From: Brevibacterium limosum | GTDB lineage: Bacteria > Actinomycetota > Actinomycetes > Actinomycetales > Brevibacteriaceae | DNA: 64,000 nt | Reading direction: 5' to 3' | NCBI RefSeq assembly: GCF_011617705.1 | Contig: NZ_CP050154.1 | Span: forward strand, 310,001 to 374,000 | Part shown: positions 15,442-24,362 of the stretch, in pieces | How positions within the stretch are numbered: position 1 is the first letter of the stretch | Layout: the number at the start of each line of letters is the position of its first letter | Notes under the pieces: generated by a model | The model's input: only the letters and a program-made list of their open reading frames with translations | What the model was told of the DNA's origin: nothing | Databases searched by the model: none | Position numbers and translations under genes: made by a program

Positions 15442-16067
15442 CCGAAAGCGCTGAACCGCAGGTGGGGGTCGGTCCGTGGACCGGCCCCTGGCCTGTGGGG
15501 GAGCACTTCGACCCGGAGTTGCTGAGTGAGGGCGATCGACGCAATGTCGTCGACAAGTATCGCTACTGGAAGCACGATGCGATCGTGGCCGACCTCGATG
15601 CTTCGCGGCACGACTTCCACGTCGGTGTCGAGAACTGGCAGCATGACCTCAACATCGGTTCGGTCGTGCGCACCGCCAACGCCTTCAACGCCGCAGCCGT
15701 GCACATCGTCGGCAAACGCCGCTGGAACCGGCGCGGGGCGATGGTCACCGACAGATACCAGCACGTCATCCACCATCCGAGTGTGGACGACCTGCTCAGC
15801 TGGTGCGTCGAGAACGACTTGCCGCTGCTGGGCATCGACAACTTCCCGGACTCCGTCCCGCTGGAGACCTACGACCTGCCTCGGCGCTGCCTGCTTCTGT
15901 TCGGTCAGGAAGGGCCGGGTCTGAGCGAAGAGGCGCACCAGGCGAGTCGGGACGTGCTCTCGATCGCGCAGTACGGTTCGACGCGGTCGATGAACGCCGC
16001 CGCAGCCGCCGCGATCACCATGCACTCGTGGATCCGCCGCCACGTGTACAGCCAGCCCGTGAACTGA
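15438..16067 (+). CDS. TrmH/SpoU family RNA 2'-O-methyltransferase
   Basis: A SAM-dependent RNA ribose methyltransferase with the trefoil-knot fold, 209 aa. The three SPOUT motifs are visible: NIGSVVRTANAF (motif 1), LLLFGQEGPGLS (motif 2) and SIAQYGSTRSMNAAAAAAI (motif 3). The GTG start at 15438 overlaps the permease TGA. The tRNA or rRNA target cannot be told. Last gene of the operon, before a strong terminator. Confidence 0.9.
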   Translation: MTESAEPQVGVGPWTGPWPVGEHFDPELLSEGDRRNVVDKYRYWKHDAIVADLDASRHDFHVGVENWQHDLNIGSVVRTANAFNAAAVHIVGKRRWNRRGAMVTDRYQHVIHHPSVDDLLSWCVENDLPLLGIDNFPDSVPLETYDLPRRCLLLFGQEGPGLSEEAHQASRDVLSIAQYGSTRSMNAAAAAAITMHSWIRRHVYSQPVN

Positions 16068-16225
16068 GTTCGCTGCCGGCAGCGGAGGTCTCAGCAGCAG
16101 GGTCTGTGGGAAACCGGCCGGGACGTCATGTCTCCTGCGGGCTGATCCGCCTCGAGTTCGGACGACATTTCGCGGTGGATCGACCCGTAGGAGACACGGA
16201 CGCTGCGAAGCTTCCCCGTCAATGA

Positions 16226-16273
16226 AGAAGCGCCGAGGCGGCGCGACTGACGTCGTGCCGCCTCGGCGCTTCT
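16226..16273. terminator. Bidirectional terminator hairpin
   Basis: A perfect 17-bp inverted repeat (16226-16242 with 16257-16273, 14-nt loop) lies between convergent genes. Its stem contains the recurrent decamer GCCGAGGCGG in both orientations. Confidence 0.75.
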
Positions 16274-16288
16274 ATGCTGCCGGCTGCC

Positions 16289-17434
16289 TCAGCTGAGGTC
16301 GGCGGCGTGGGGTTCGATGAGTCCGCCGAGTTCGGCGAGCTCCGCGGTCAGCGAATCCGCGTCGTCGAAGGTGCGGGTCATGACCGTCAGGCGCTTGGCG
16401 TAGTGACCGATGGGATACTCCATGGTCATGCCGATGCCGCCGTGCATCTGGATCGACTCCTGGCTGATGTTGCGAGCAGCCCGGTCGACGATGATCTTCG
16501 CGGCGATGACGTCGCGGTGGCGGTCTTTCTCGGCGCCAGGGACCTCGGAGGTCACGGCCAGGCGCGAGTACAGAGCCATGCTGCGCGCGTACTCGAGTTC
16601 GGCGTAGAGGTCTGCGGCGCGGTGCTGCAGGGCCTGGTTCGCCCCGATCGGTGCACCGAACTGTTCACGGGTCTTCAGGTACTCGGCGGTCATCGTCAGC
16701 GAGGCTTCGAGCGAACCGACGGCCTCAGCCATGATCGCGGCATTGCCCAGGTCGAGGACCTCGGAGAGGACGGCGTTGGCGTCGGCGGCGTCGAGGCGCT
16801 GAGCGGCGACTCCGTCGAGCTTGAGGTTCGCGCTGCCCAGACCATCGGCCTGACGCTGAGCGACGCGGGACAGACCCTGGGCATCGGCGGCGACGAGGTA
16901 GAGGCCCAGTTCGCCGTTCTGCGTGGCGGTGACGATGAAGTGGTCGGCGACGTCTCCGCCGAGCACGTTGTTCTTCTCACCGGTGAGGGTGAAGCCGCCG
17001 TCGGATCCCGAAGCATGAGTCTGCGGAGCGTCGACGGCGTATCGCAGTCCTGGCTCGAGCGCGGCGAGGGCGAGGAACGTCCGGCCTTCTGCGACACCGG
17101 GCAGGATGGCCTGCTTCTGCTCTTCGCTGCCGCCGAGCAGGACGGCGTTGGCGCCGAGAACTGCGGTAGCCAGGAACGGTTCGAGCACGAGTGAACGACC
17201 GAACGCCTCGGCGACCACGGCCACCTCGTTGAAGGTCATATCCGCGCCGCCGTAGGACTCGGGGATCGCGAGACCGAGCAGGCCCATCTCGGCGAAGGCC
17301 TGCCACTTCTCACGGGAGATGCCCTCTTCGCTGCGAAGGATCTCTTCGCGCTGGGCGGTGTCGTACTCGGTGCGCAGGTACTTATTCAGGGTGCTGGCGA
17401 GTTCTTGCTGAATGTCGTTGAGTTCAAGATCCAT
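16289..17434 (-). CDS. Acyl-CoA dehydrogenase (probable partner subunit)
   Basis: A 381-aa acyl-CoA dehydrogenase fold protein: N-terminal helical domain (GLLGLAIPESYGGADMTFNE), middle beta domain, and C-terminal domain with QMHGGIGMTMEYPIGHYAKR. The usual substrate/FAD segment with EPxxGSD is replaced by ALEPGLRYAVDAP, so this may be the non-catalytic or alternative half of a heteromeric (alpha2beta2) enzyme. Such enzymes are known from actinobacterial steroid and side-chain catabolism. ATG 17434 has AAGGAC upstream. It follows the second dehydrogenase gene by 38 nt on the same strand. Confidence 0.85.
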   Translation of the reverse strand: MDLELNDIQQELASTLNKYLRTEYDTAQREEILRSEEGISREKWQAFAEMGLLGLAIPESYGGADMTFNEVAVVAEAFGRSLVLEPFLATAVLGANAVLLGGSEEQKQAILPGVAEGRTFLALAALEPGLRYAVDAPQTHASGSDGGFTLTGEKNNVLGGDVADHFIVTATQNGELGLYLVAADAQGLSRVAQRQADGLGSANLKLDGVAAQRLDAADANAVLSEVLDLGNAAIMAEAVGSLEASLTMTAEYLKTREQFGAPIGANQALQHRAADLYAELEYARSMALYSRLAVTSEVPGAEKDRHRDVIAAKIIVDRAARNISQESIQMHGGIGMTMEYPIGHYAKRLTVMTRTFDDADSLTAELAELGGLIEPHAADLS

Positions 17435-17472
17435 TGTTGTCCTTCTTCAGAGATCGTGTGAGCGTCGGTATC

Positions 17473-18666
17473 TCAGAGACCGAGCAGTGCCTTCGAGATG
17501 ATTCCGCGCTGCACCTCGGACGAACCGCCGTAGATGGTGACCTTGCGGGTGTTGAAGTAAGCGGGCAGGGCATCCACGGCGCCGTGGGGCAGGTCGGACA
17601 GATCTTGGCCCTGCACGCGGTCGGAGACGAAGTCGAGACCCTGCGGACCGAGCACATCGACGAGGAGTTCGGAGATGTCTTCCTGCAGCTGGGAGCCCTT
17701 GAGCTTGAGCACCGAGGAGCGCGGATCCGGCTTGTCGGACCCGGCGGCCTGGGTCGAGAGGATCCGCAGCTGGGTCATCTCGAGCGCGGTGAGTTCGGCT
17801 TCGATCTTCGTCAGACGAGCGGAGAACAGGGGGTCATCGAGCAGAGTGCCGCGCGCGGTCTTCGTCACCGCGGCATAGGCCTTGGCACGGGCGAGGTTGA
17901 CCTTCGACCCGCCGATGCGGGCGATTCCGGTGCGCTCGTTGCCGAGGAGGAACTTCGCGTAGGTCCAGCCCTTGTTCTCTTCGCCGACGAGGTTTTCGAC
18001 GGGCACCTCGACGTTGTCGAAGAAGACCTCGTTGACCTCGTGGCCGCCGTCGATGAGCTGGATCGGACGGACGGTGACGCCGGGGGTCTTCATGTCGATG
18101 AGCAGGAAGGAGATGCCGGCCTGCTTCTTCACATCCGGATCGGTGCGGACGAGGTTGAAGATCCAATCGCCGTACTGGCCCAGAGTCGTCCAGGTCTTCT
18201 GCCCGTTGACGATGTACTTGTCGCCCTGGCGCACTGCCGTGGTTTTGAGCGAAGCGAGGTCGGAGCCGGCGTTGGGTTCGGAGAATCCCTGCGACCACCA
18301 GATGTCGATGTTCGCGGTGGCGGGCAGGAAGCGTTCCTTGATCTCCTGCGAACCGAAGGTCGCGATGACGGGTCCGACCATGGAGACGTTGAACGGCAGC
18401 GGCTGGGGGACGCAGGCCAGCTGCATCTCTTCGAGCCAGATGTGGCGCTGCACCGGAGTCCAGTCCTGGCCGCCCCATTCGACCGGCCAGTTCGGAACTG
18501 CGTAGCCGTGCTGGTTGAGGATCTGCTGCGAGGTGACCATGTCGTCCTTGCTCAGCTCCTGGCCGGTGGCGACCTTGAAGCGGAGCTCCTCGGGGATCTC
18601 CGTGCGGTAGAACTGACGCATCTGCTGCGCGAAATCGCGCTCTTCAGCACTCAGTAGGGTGTCCAT
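17473..18666 (-). CDS. Acyl-CoA dehydrogenase
   Basis: A 397-aa acyl-CoA dehydrogenase, oxidising an acyl-CoA to the enoyl-CoA with FAD. Typical motifs are WWSQGFSEPNAGSDLASLKT, the beta-domain DKYIVNGQKTWTT, and a terminal GGSSEVQRGIISKALLGL. The latter is characteristic of actinobacterial FadE proteins such as those of steroid degradation. The start ATG 18666 has AAGGAG 6 nt upstream. It is first gene of a two-gene operon with a diverged dehydrogenase, suggesting a heteromer. The substrate is not defined by the sequence. Confidence 0.9.
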   Translation of the reverse strand: MDTLLSAEERDFAQQMRQFYRTEIPEELRFKVATGQELSKDDMVTSQQILNQHGYAVPNWPVEWGGQDWTPVQRHIWLEEMQLACVPQPLPFNVSMVGPVIATFGSQEIKERFLPATANIDIWWSQGFSEPNAGSDLASLKTTAVRQGDKYIVNGQKTWTTLGQYGDWIFNLVRTDPDVKKQAGISFLLIDMKTPGVTVRPIQLIDGGHEVNEVFFDNVEVPVENLVGEENKGWTYAKFLLGNERTGIARIGGSKVNLARAKAYAAVTKTARGTLLDDPLFSARLTKIEAELTALEMTQLRILSTQAAGSDKPDPRSSVLKLKGSQLQEDISELLVDVLGPQGLDFVSDRVQGQDLSDLPHGAVDALPAYFNTRKVTIYGGSSEVQRGIISKALLGL

Positions 18667-18680
18667 GCGAACTCCTTATA

Positions 18681-18694
18681 GATCGTTCAGTAAC
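18681..18694. promoter_or_regulatory. Possible TetR-type site in front of the acyl-CoA dehydrogenase operon
   Basis: GATCGTTCAGTAAC (minus strand GTTACTGAACGATC) lies just upstream of the ribosome site. Its ACTGNNCGNT core resembles ACTGTTCGTTA in front of the TetR gene at 63239. Weak evidence from two instances. Confidence 0.2.
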
Positions 18695-18896
18695 TTGATT
18701 CCAATGGTACGGTCCGGTGTTCGGGCTCACAAGTGGGTGAGGCCGAGATCCTCGCCGAGGCGGCCCTGCCGTGCGATCGGATGTTCATGTCACAATCGGC
18801 TAACTTTGTTTCAAAAATGTATTACTACACCTATCGCGAGTGTTAAGACTAACTCAGGAATTTCATTGTTGAATCCGAAATGAGAGCGCATCCGGA

Positions 18897-21515
18897 GTGA
18901 ACCCCGTGCCGATGGGCTCCGCATTCCCCGCCGCAGAACATCCCCAGGGGTACGGAAAGCTGAGTGACGTGTCAGGTCGGACTACACGCATCCCCCCGGT
19001 CGCACCGTCGCGCCGACTCTTCGGATATGGGTCCGAGATGTCGACGGTCGTCGATGCGATCGCCGGTGAGAAGCATCTGGGAGCGCTCATCATCGGCGCG
19101 GCGGGCGTCGGGAAGACCGCGTTGGTCAACGCCGCACTCTCACGCCTCGACGTCGATCTGTCGGTCACCCGCCTGCGCGGATCGGGCAGCGCTCGAGTCC
19201 GAAATCTCGGAATCTTCGAAATACTCCTCTCTCGCGAAGGCCTCGGCACCGACCTTCCGCCCGGTCGAGCGCTGTCGGTGATCGGCGATCTCTTCGAGCG
19301 CAGATCAACGGGAGGACGCCCTCTCGTCGTCGTCGACAATGCTGACCTCGTCGACGATCATTCTCTGGCCGTGCTGGCGCAGCTGACGGACGCGCGTCGG
19401 ATCAAGGTCGTCATCGCCGCCGAATCCGCGCGGCCCCCGGTCGATCTCATCGCCGGGCTGTGGCTGACCGGAAGCGTCGTCAGGGTCGATCTGGACGGAA
19501 TCGACGAGGCAGATGCGATTGCGATGATCAACAGCGTCGGACTCATGGAGGCAGAGACGAGATCGGTCTCGGAACTGAGCGCTCTTGCCCATGGCAATCC
19601 GCGGCTGCTCGAGAGACTGCTCTTCGGGCGCAGCCGGACCAGTGGAGTCGAGACCGCGATCGCCCGTGCCGATCAGCCCAGCCGAGAGGTCATCGAAACC
19701 GTCTCGCTCATCGAAGCAGTGCCCTATGAGGTGCTCGTCGGACTGACCAGTCCCCGGATCATCGATTCTCTGGCCGAGGATGGGCTCCTGGCGATTTCGA
19801 AGGGGAGAGGCGGGGAGGTGAGCATGCATGAACCAGTCACGGCCGAGAACGTCCGCGCTGCGGTCCCGCCCTCTCGCAGCCTCGAACTGCTCACCCGGTT
19901 CGATACCGCAGTCGACCATTCGGCTCTCCACGGAAGGGCGCTCTTCGGTTATGCAGCATGGTCGATCTCCTTGGGGCGGGTGCCGACTCCCAAGCAGGTG
20001 TTGGACGCCGCCACCTGGGGAAACTCACGCGGCAGGTACCTCGGAGCCGCGGAGATCATCCGCACCAGCGGCTACCGGGGGCCCGAGCTCGACCTCGAAC
20101 TCTCCCGTTGCGAATGGGGCGCCGGCCGACTCCGACAAGCCAGGGAGATCATCGGCCCGCTCGTCTCCGAGGCCTGCCTGAACCCAGAGTCTGGGGCAGA
20201 GGAGTACCTGTCTCGGCTCGCCTCGATGGAGTTGCGGCTGACGGACCCGCGCGCCCCTGAACGACTGCAGTTGGCATGGGTCCGTGACCGGCTGGCCTCG
20301 CCTGCTGATCTCGGCCGGCTCGACGCCACTCGGGCCCGATTCGAACTCAAAGGAGGTCGGATCGCCGCTGCCTGCTCTCTGGCCGAAAGCGTCTATCTCA
20401 ACCATGCCAGTCTGGTGCGCCACCGCCTGCGGGCATGTGCGTTCCTCGGCGTTGCCGAAGTGTTGGCCGGCCGGATCGAACTGGGATTGAGCTATATTGC
20501 CCAAGCCCGGCTGATGTTCGAACTTCCAGGGCCCGAATCTTTCGAACGGGAAGACGCCGTTCCACAGTTCTTCGTGGCGAACTTCGTGGCCGGAGACTGG
20601 GCCGATGCGCGAACCGCCATGGACGAACTGACCTCCAGCCGGCGCCTGACCAGATTGACGAACGCGCTCATCGACCTGCGCACCGGAAATGTGGCGAATG
20701 CCCACCGCACCCTCAGCGCACTCAATCTCGTCGCCGACCCATCCGACATCGTCGATATAGCGGGAATGGCGAGATCGGCGCAGAGTCTCTCTGCCGTGCT
20801 GACACACCAGCGGACCGACGTCATCTCAATCGCTGTCGACGAGGAGGCCGAAGCCAGCCGGCATTCGTGGTGGGCTTCATTCGAAGCCAGACTCTTCGAT
20901 CTTCAAGCACTGGCGCAGGCTTCGCCGGTGCCCGCGGCTCCTCAGCTGAATGATCTCGGAACGTGGGCCGAAGAACACGGCGCGCACACTCTTGCCTGCC
21001 TCGCGTGGCTCGAAGCCGGTCGACTCGGGCATGAACAGGCCATCTGCCGCTTGTCCGCGTCGGCAGGCAGAATCGATGGCGCACTCGGTCGCCTGCTGCG
21101 TGCCATGGCTCATGCCTTCAGCACAGACGATCTGCAGGCCCTCATCGGTGCGGCGCGTGAGGCACTTCTGTTCGGCGCCGTCGTGCTCTGTGCCCAGCTG
21201 TCCGGCGAGGCCCGGAAGCGCGCTGTTGCCGCAGGCGATGCCGCAGCCGCCAAAGAAGCCCGGGCACTCCTGGGGAGGAGCCGACGTGTGCTCGACTTCG
21301 ACGCCGACGGGAAGCGATTCGCAGAGAGCCTGAGCGAACTCGAGCACTCGATCATCACCGGCGTCGTCGAAGGCCGGACGAGCGCAGAGATCGGAGAGGA
21401 GCTGCATCTGTCGGCCAGAACCGTCGAATGGCACCTCGGTCGTCTCTACCGCCGGACGCATGTGGTCAATCGGCACGAGCTGCGAGAGGTGGTGGCGGAA
21501 TGGCTGAGGAAGTGA
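18897..21515 (+). CDS. Large LuxR-family (LAL/MalT-like) ATPase regulator 1
   Basis: An 872-aa regulator with an N-terminal P-loop (GAAGVGKT, 67-74) and a Walker B-like VVVDNADL. A long helical-repeat middle follows, then a C-terminal LuxR helix-turn-helix (ITGVVEGRTSAEIGEELHLS, then ARTVEWHLGRLYRR). Such proteins sense a signal through the middle region and bind DNA when activated. GTG 18897 is read as the start; GTG 18963 is an alternative. It is the first of three tandem regulators before the polysaccharide genes and overlaps the next by 16 nt, so they are coexpressed. Confidence 0.85.
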   Translation: MNPVPMGSAFPAAEHPQGYGKLSDVSGRTTRIPPVAPSRRLFGYGSEMSTVVDAIAGEKHLGALIIGAAGVGKTALVNAALSRLDVDLSVTRLRGSGSARVRNLGIFEILLSREGLGTDLPPGRALSVIGDLFERRSTGGRPLVVVDNADLVDDHSLAVLAQLTDARRIKVVIAAESARPPVDLIAGLWLTGSVVRVDLDGIDEADAIAMINSVGLMEAETRSVSELSALAHGNPRLLERLLFGRSRTSGVETAIARADQPSREVIETVSLIEAVPYEVLVGLTSPRIIDSLAEDGLLAISKGRGGEVSMHEPVTAENVRAAVPPSRSLELLTRFDTAVDHSALHGRALFGYAAWSISLGRVPTPKQVLDAATWGNSRGRYLGAAEIIRTSGYRGPELDLELSRCEWGAGRLRQAREIIGPLVSEACLNPESGAEEYLSRLASMELRLTDPRAPERLQLAWVRDRLASPADLGRLDATRARFELKGGRIAAACSLAESVYLNHASLVRHRLRACAFLGVAEVLAGRIELGLSYIAQARLMFELPGPESFEREDAVPQFFVANFVAGDWADARTAMDELTSSRRLTRLTNALIDLRTGNVANAHRTLSALNLVADPSDIVDIAGMARSAQSLSAVLTHQRTDVISIAVDEEAEASRHSWWASFEARLFDLQALAQASPVPAAPQLNDLGTWAEEHGAHTLACLAWLEAGRLGHEQAICRLSASAGRIDGALGRLLRAMAHAFSTDDLQALIGAAREALLFGAVVLCAQLSGEARKRAVAAGDAAAAKEARALLGRSRRVLDFDADGKRFAESLSELEHSIITGVVEGRTSAEIGEELHLSARTVEWHLGRLYRRTHVVNRHELREVVAEWLRK

Positions 21516-24079
21516 GCATTGCATCGGCCGCGAGCACCCAGACCGGGACGAAGATCTTCGGTCGCACGGCCGAACTCGACCTGATCCATGAGTCTCTGCG
21601 CTGCTCGGAATGCTCGGGCATCCTCATCGAAGGCGAGATCGGCGTCGGCAAGACCTTCCTGGCGCGAACGGTCTTCGACGACACGGGCGACGCGATCTGG
21701 ATCCGCGGAGACCGGGTCCATCAGAACGTCGAATTCGGTGTCTTCGGTCTGCTCGTGGATCTCGACGGAGACCCGTCCACGCTCCTTGGGCGTATCGTGT
21801 CCCGACTCACCTCGACCCGAGCCCCGCGGGCGGTGTTCGTCGATGATGCCCATCTGCTCGATTCCCGTTCGCAGGAGATCCTGACGGACCTGGCCAGCGT
21901 CGGATCGATCCGGCTCGTCGCGATGTCGCGCACCAACACCGACGATGGGCTGATTCCGTTCTCGGCCCTGGTCGAGGACCATGTGCTCCAGCATCTCGTC
22001 CTCGGCCCTCTGCCGCGCGAAGCCTATCGGTCGATGATCGAACACCGCCTCGGCCATATCGTGTCCCAAGCCGTGGTCGACATCGTCGACTTCCATTCGA
22101 AGCGCAACCCCGGAAGGCTGATCGAACTGCTCGAGTACACCGGAAGGCGTTCGCGTTTCCTCATGCGTCGAGGAGTGTGGATTCTCGACGGTCTCGACAT
22201 CGACTACGATGCGCGTGCCCGCGACTATGCACGGATCGGTCTCGCCGACCATTCGCCGAAAGAGGCCGAAGCCCTCGAACTGGTCGTCCTCGCAGGAGAG
22301 GTGGAGCTTGCGACACTGCTCGAGGCTGGACTCGGGGAAGCCGCAGACGAGCTCGTGGCCGCCGGAGAGCTGAAGACCGATCCGAGGAGGCCTCATATCT
22401 ACGAGGCGGTGGAGAACCACACCTCGGACACGATCAGGTACACAACGCCGACCGGTCGGAGCCGAGAGCGGTTCGATTTCATCGATGCGTGTGGAGATGC
22501 GCCTTCGGAGTGGGCACAGATGGTCAGGGCCGAATGGGGACTGATCTGCGGGGCAGAGATCAGCGAGTCACGGACCATCGAAGCGGCACTGATCGCTGCC
22601 CGCCTCGGGGATTGGCATCGGGCCATGCGGCTGATCGCGGAGATCCCGACGGAGCGGATGGGTCCGCACGACCTGTTCGCGGTCGCGCTGCTCTATTGCG
22701 GATGCAATAAGATTCCGCTCGGCCTCGACCTCGTGGCCCACGGTGTTCGCACCGCCTGCTGTGCTCAGCTCGTCGTCGACTCCCTCGTGGTCTGGATGAA
22801 CCGTGCCTTCAGCACGATGTCTCCCGCTCTGCGGCTTGCGGATTTCCGCACCGCTCTGGAACGGCTTCAACTCGATGGTGACGGGCATCCCGGAGCGGGA
22901 GTGGATGCAGAATTCGGGCTCAGGCTGCTCGACCGAGTCGCTGCAGTCGTGGCTGAAGGCCGACCGCTCACCGTCGATGTCTTCGCAGGGCTCTCCCACG
23001 AGACTGCGGCGCCGGGCAACTTCCACCTCCTCGATACCATGCTGCATGCAACGGACATGCTCGACTCGGGCCTCACCTTGGAAGCGCTCGCCCTCCTCGA
23101 ATCCGCTCAGACCGAATTCCACTTCGAAAGCACAGGGGTGCTTCACCTGATCATGCTGCGGGGGCGCACGCTGCTGCAGTTGGGACGTATCGCCGAAGCG
23201 AAAGAGCTGATGACAACATTGCCGACGCATGACATCGCATATCTGTCAGCCCGTTCGGGTCCGGTCGATCTGCTGTGGGCGCAGACCCACCTGCTTGAGG
23301 GCAACCTCCCGGGGGCGATGAAGGCACTCCGTGCGGCGATCGAATCGCTCACCTATTGGAACCAGGGCACTCAGCTCGCCATCGCCTTGGCCGAGGCCGA
23401 ATATGCGGTTTCACGTGTCGGAACCCCGGCTGAGGCCGATGACCTGCACGCCCGCTTCGACGAGCTGCCCGTCACGGCTCCCTACCACGAATACCGCCGG
23501 GCACTCGTGCTGCGAACCACCGCACGAGCGATCCGAACAGGAGAGCCCCGGTACGAGCACGAGCTGCGACGGAGGCTGAGAGAAGCCGAAGCCGATGGGG
23601 CCGCAGCGATCGTCGTGCTCATCCGGCTGCACCTCTTCCTGCACTTCGACGAGATCGCGCCGGAGGCGATGTGCGAAGCGGCCACGCACGGAACCGGGCG
23701 GGAGTTCGATATCGTCGGCCGCCTCGGCGCAGCTCTGCGGAACGCTGATCGGGCAGCGCTGACGGCTCTCGCGGAAGAATACGGACCGTCGATGCCCGAC
23801 CTGGCCGGCAAGTGCATGGCACTGGCTGCGCGATTCGGCGCTCACGGAGTTCAGAATCGCGGCTCGGGCGGTCGGCTCGCGGAGCTGACTGCACGAGAGA
23901 AGCAGATCAGCGCACTCATCGTCGCAGGCCGATCGAATGCGGAGATCGCGTCGGAACTGGGGGTGCGGGTACGCACGGTCGAGGGTCACACCTATCGACT
24001 GTTCCGCAAACTCGGTGTCGAGCGCAGAGAACAGGTCGCCGAGGCGATGCGGAATTCCGAAGGTCGAATGCGGGCCTGA
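21500..24079 (+). CDS. Large LuxR-family (LAL/MalT-like) ATPase regulator 2
   Basis: An 859-aa regulator with intact Walker A GEIGVGKT (45-52) and Walker B AVFVDDAHLLD, a long alpha-helical middle, and a C-terminal LuxR domain (LTAREKQISALIVAGRSNAE, then VRTVEGHTYRLFRKLGV). The start lies within the end of regulator 1: ATG 21500, or GTG 21512, which overlaps the upstream stop as GTGA. This indicates translational coupling. It is probably one unit with the first regulator; the ligand is unknown. Confidence 0.85.
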   Translation: MAEEVSIASAASTQTGTKIFGRTAELDLIHESLRCSECSGILIEGEIGVGKTFLARTVFDDTGDAIWIRGDRVHQNVEFGVFGLLVDLDGDPSTLLGRIVSRLTSTRAPRAVFVDDAHLLDSRSQEILTDLASVGSIRLVAMSRTNTDDGLIPFSALVEDHVLQHLVLGPLPREAYRSMIEHRLGHIVSQAVVDIVDFHSKRNPGRLIELLEYTGRRSRFLMRRGVWILDGLDIDYDARARDYARIGLADHSPKEAEALELVVLAGEVELATLLEAGLGEAADELVAAGELKTDPRRPHIYEAVENHTSDTIRYTTPTGRSRERFDFIDACGDAPSEWAQMVRAEWGLICGAEISESRTIEAALIAARLGDWHRAMRLIAEIPTERMGPHDLFAVALLYCGCNKIPLGLDLVAHGVRTACCAQLVVDSLVVWMNRAFSTMSPALRLADFRTALERLQLDGDGHPGAGVDAEFGLRLLDRVAAVVAEGRPLTVDVFAGLSHETAAPGNFHLLDTMLHATDMLDSGLTLEALALLESAQTEFHFESTGVLHLIMLRGRTLLQLGRIAEAKELMTTLPTHDIAYLSARSGPVDLLWAQTHLLEGNLPGAMKALRAAIESLTYWNQGTQLAIALAEAEYAVSRVGTPAEADDLHARFDELPVTAPYHEYRRALVLRTTARAIRTGEPRYEHELRRRLREAEADGAAAIVVLIRLHLFLHFDEIAPEAMCEAATHGTGREFDIVGRLGAALRNADRAALTALAEEYGPSMPDLAGKCMALAARFGAHGVQNRGSGGRLAELTAREKQISALIVAGRSNAEIASELGVRVRTVEGHTYRLFRKLGVERREQVAEAMRNSEGRMRA

Positions 24080-24362
24080 GCCGGAAGCGAGTATCCGCAA
24101 CTGCGGGATTTCGGCCACGAGTGAGTACTCGATGCGATGGTCCAGTGGTGACCCGGTGGTGACTGAGTAGTTACCCGTTGGGGACTCCCGTGTCGGCCAC
24201 CTGGTTGCGGAGAGCTCCCGGCGAGCACCATCGGTGTATGGACATCAACCTTCAGCCTCCTCTGCGAACCGTTCCCCGCGCTGCACGAACGACAGCGTCC
24301 GTCCCCGGACCGGGAATCATTCTCCGAATGATCTCCCCGGACTCCCTGACCGGAGGTGGATC

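Noticed and set aside
18880..18900. Seven-codon ORF overlapping the start of regulator 1
   Set aside because: The GTGA overlap is suggestive, but there is no ribosome site and seven codons are too few to separate from chance.
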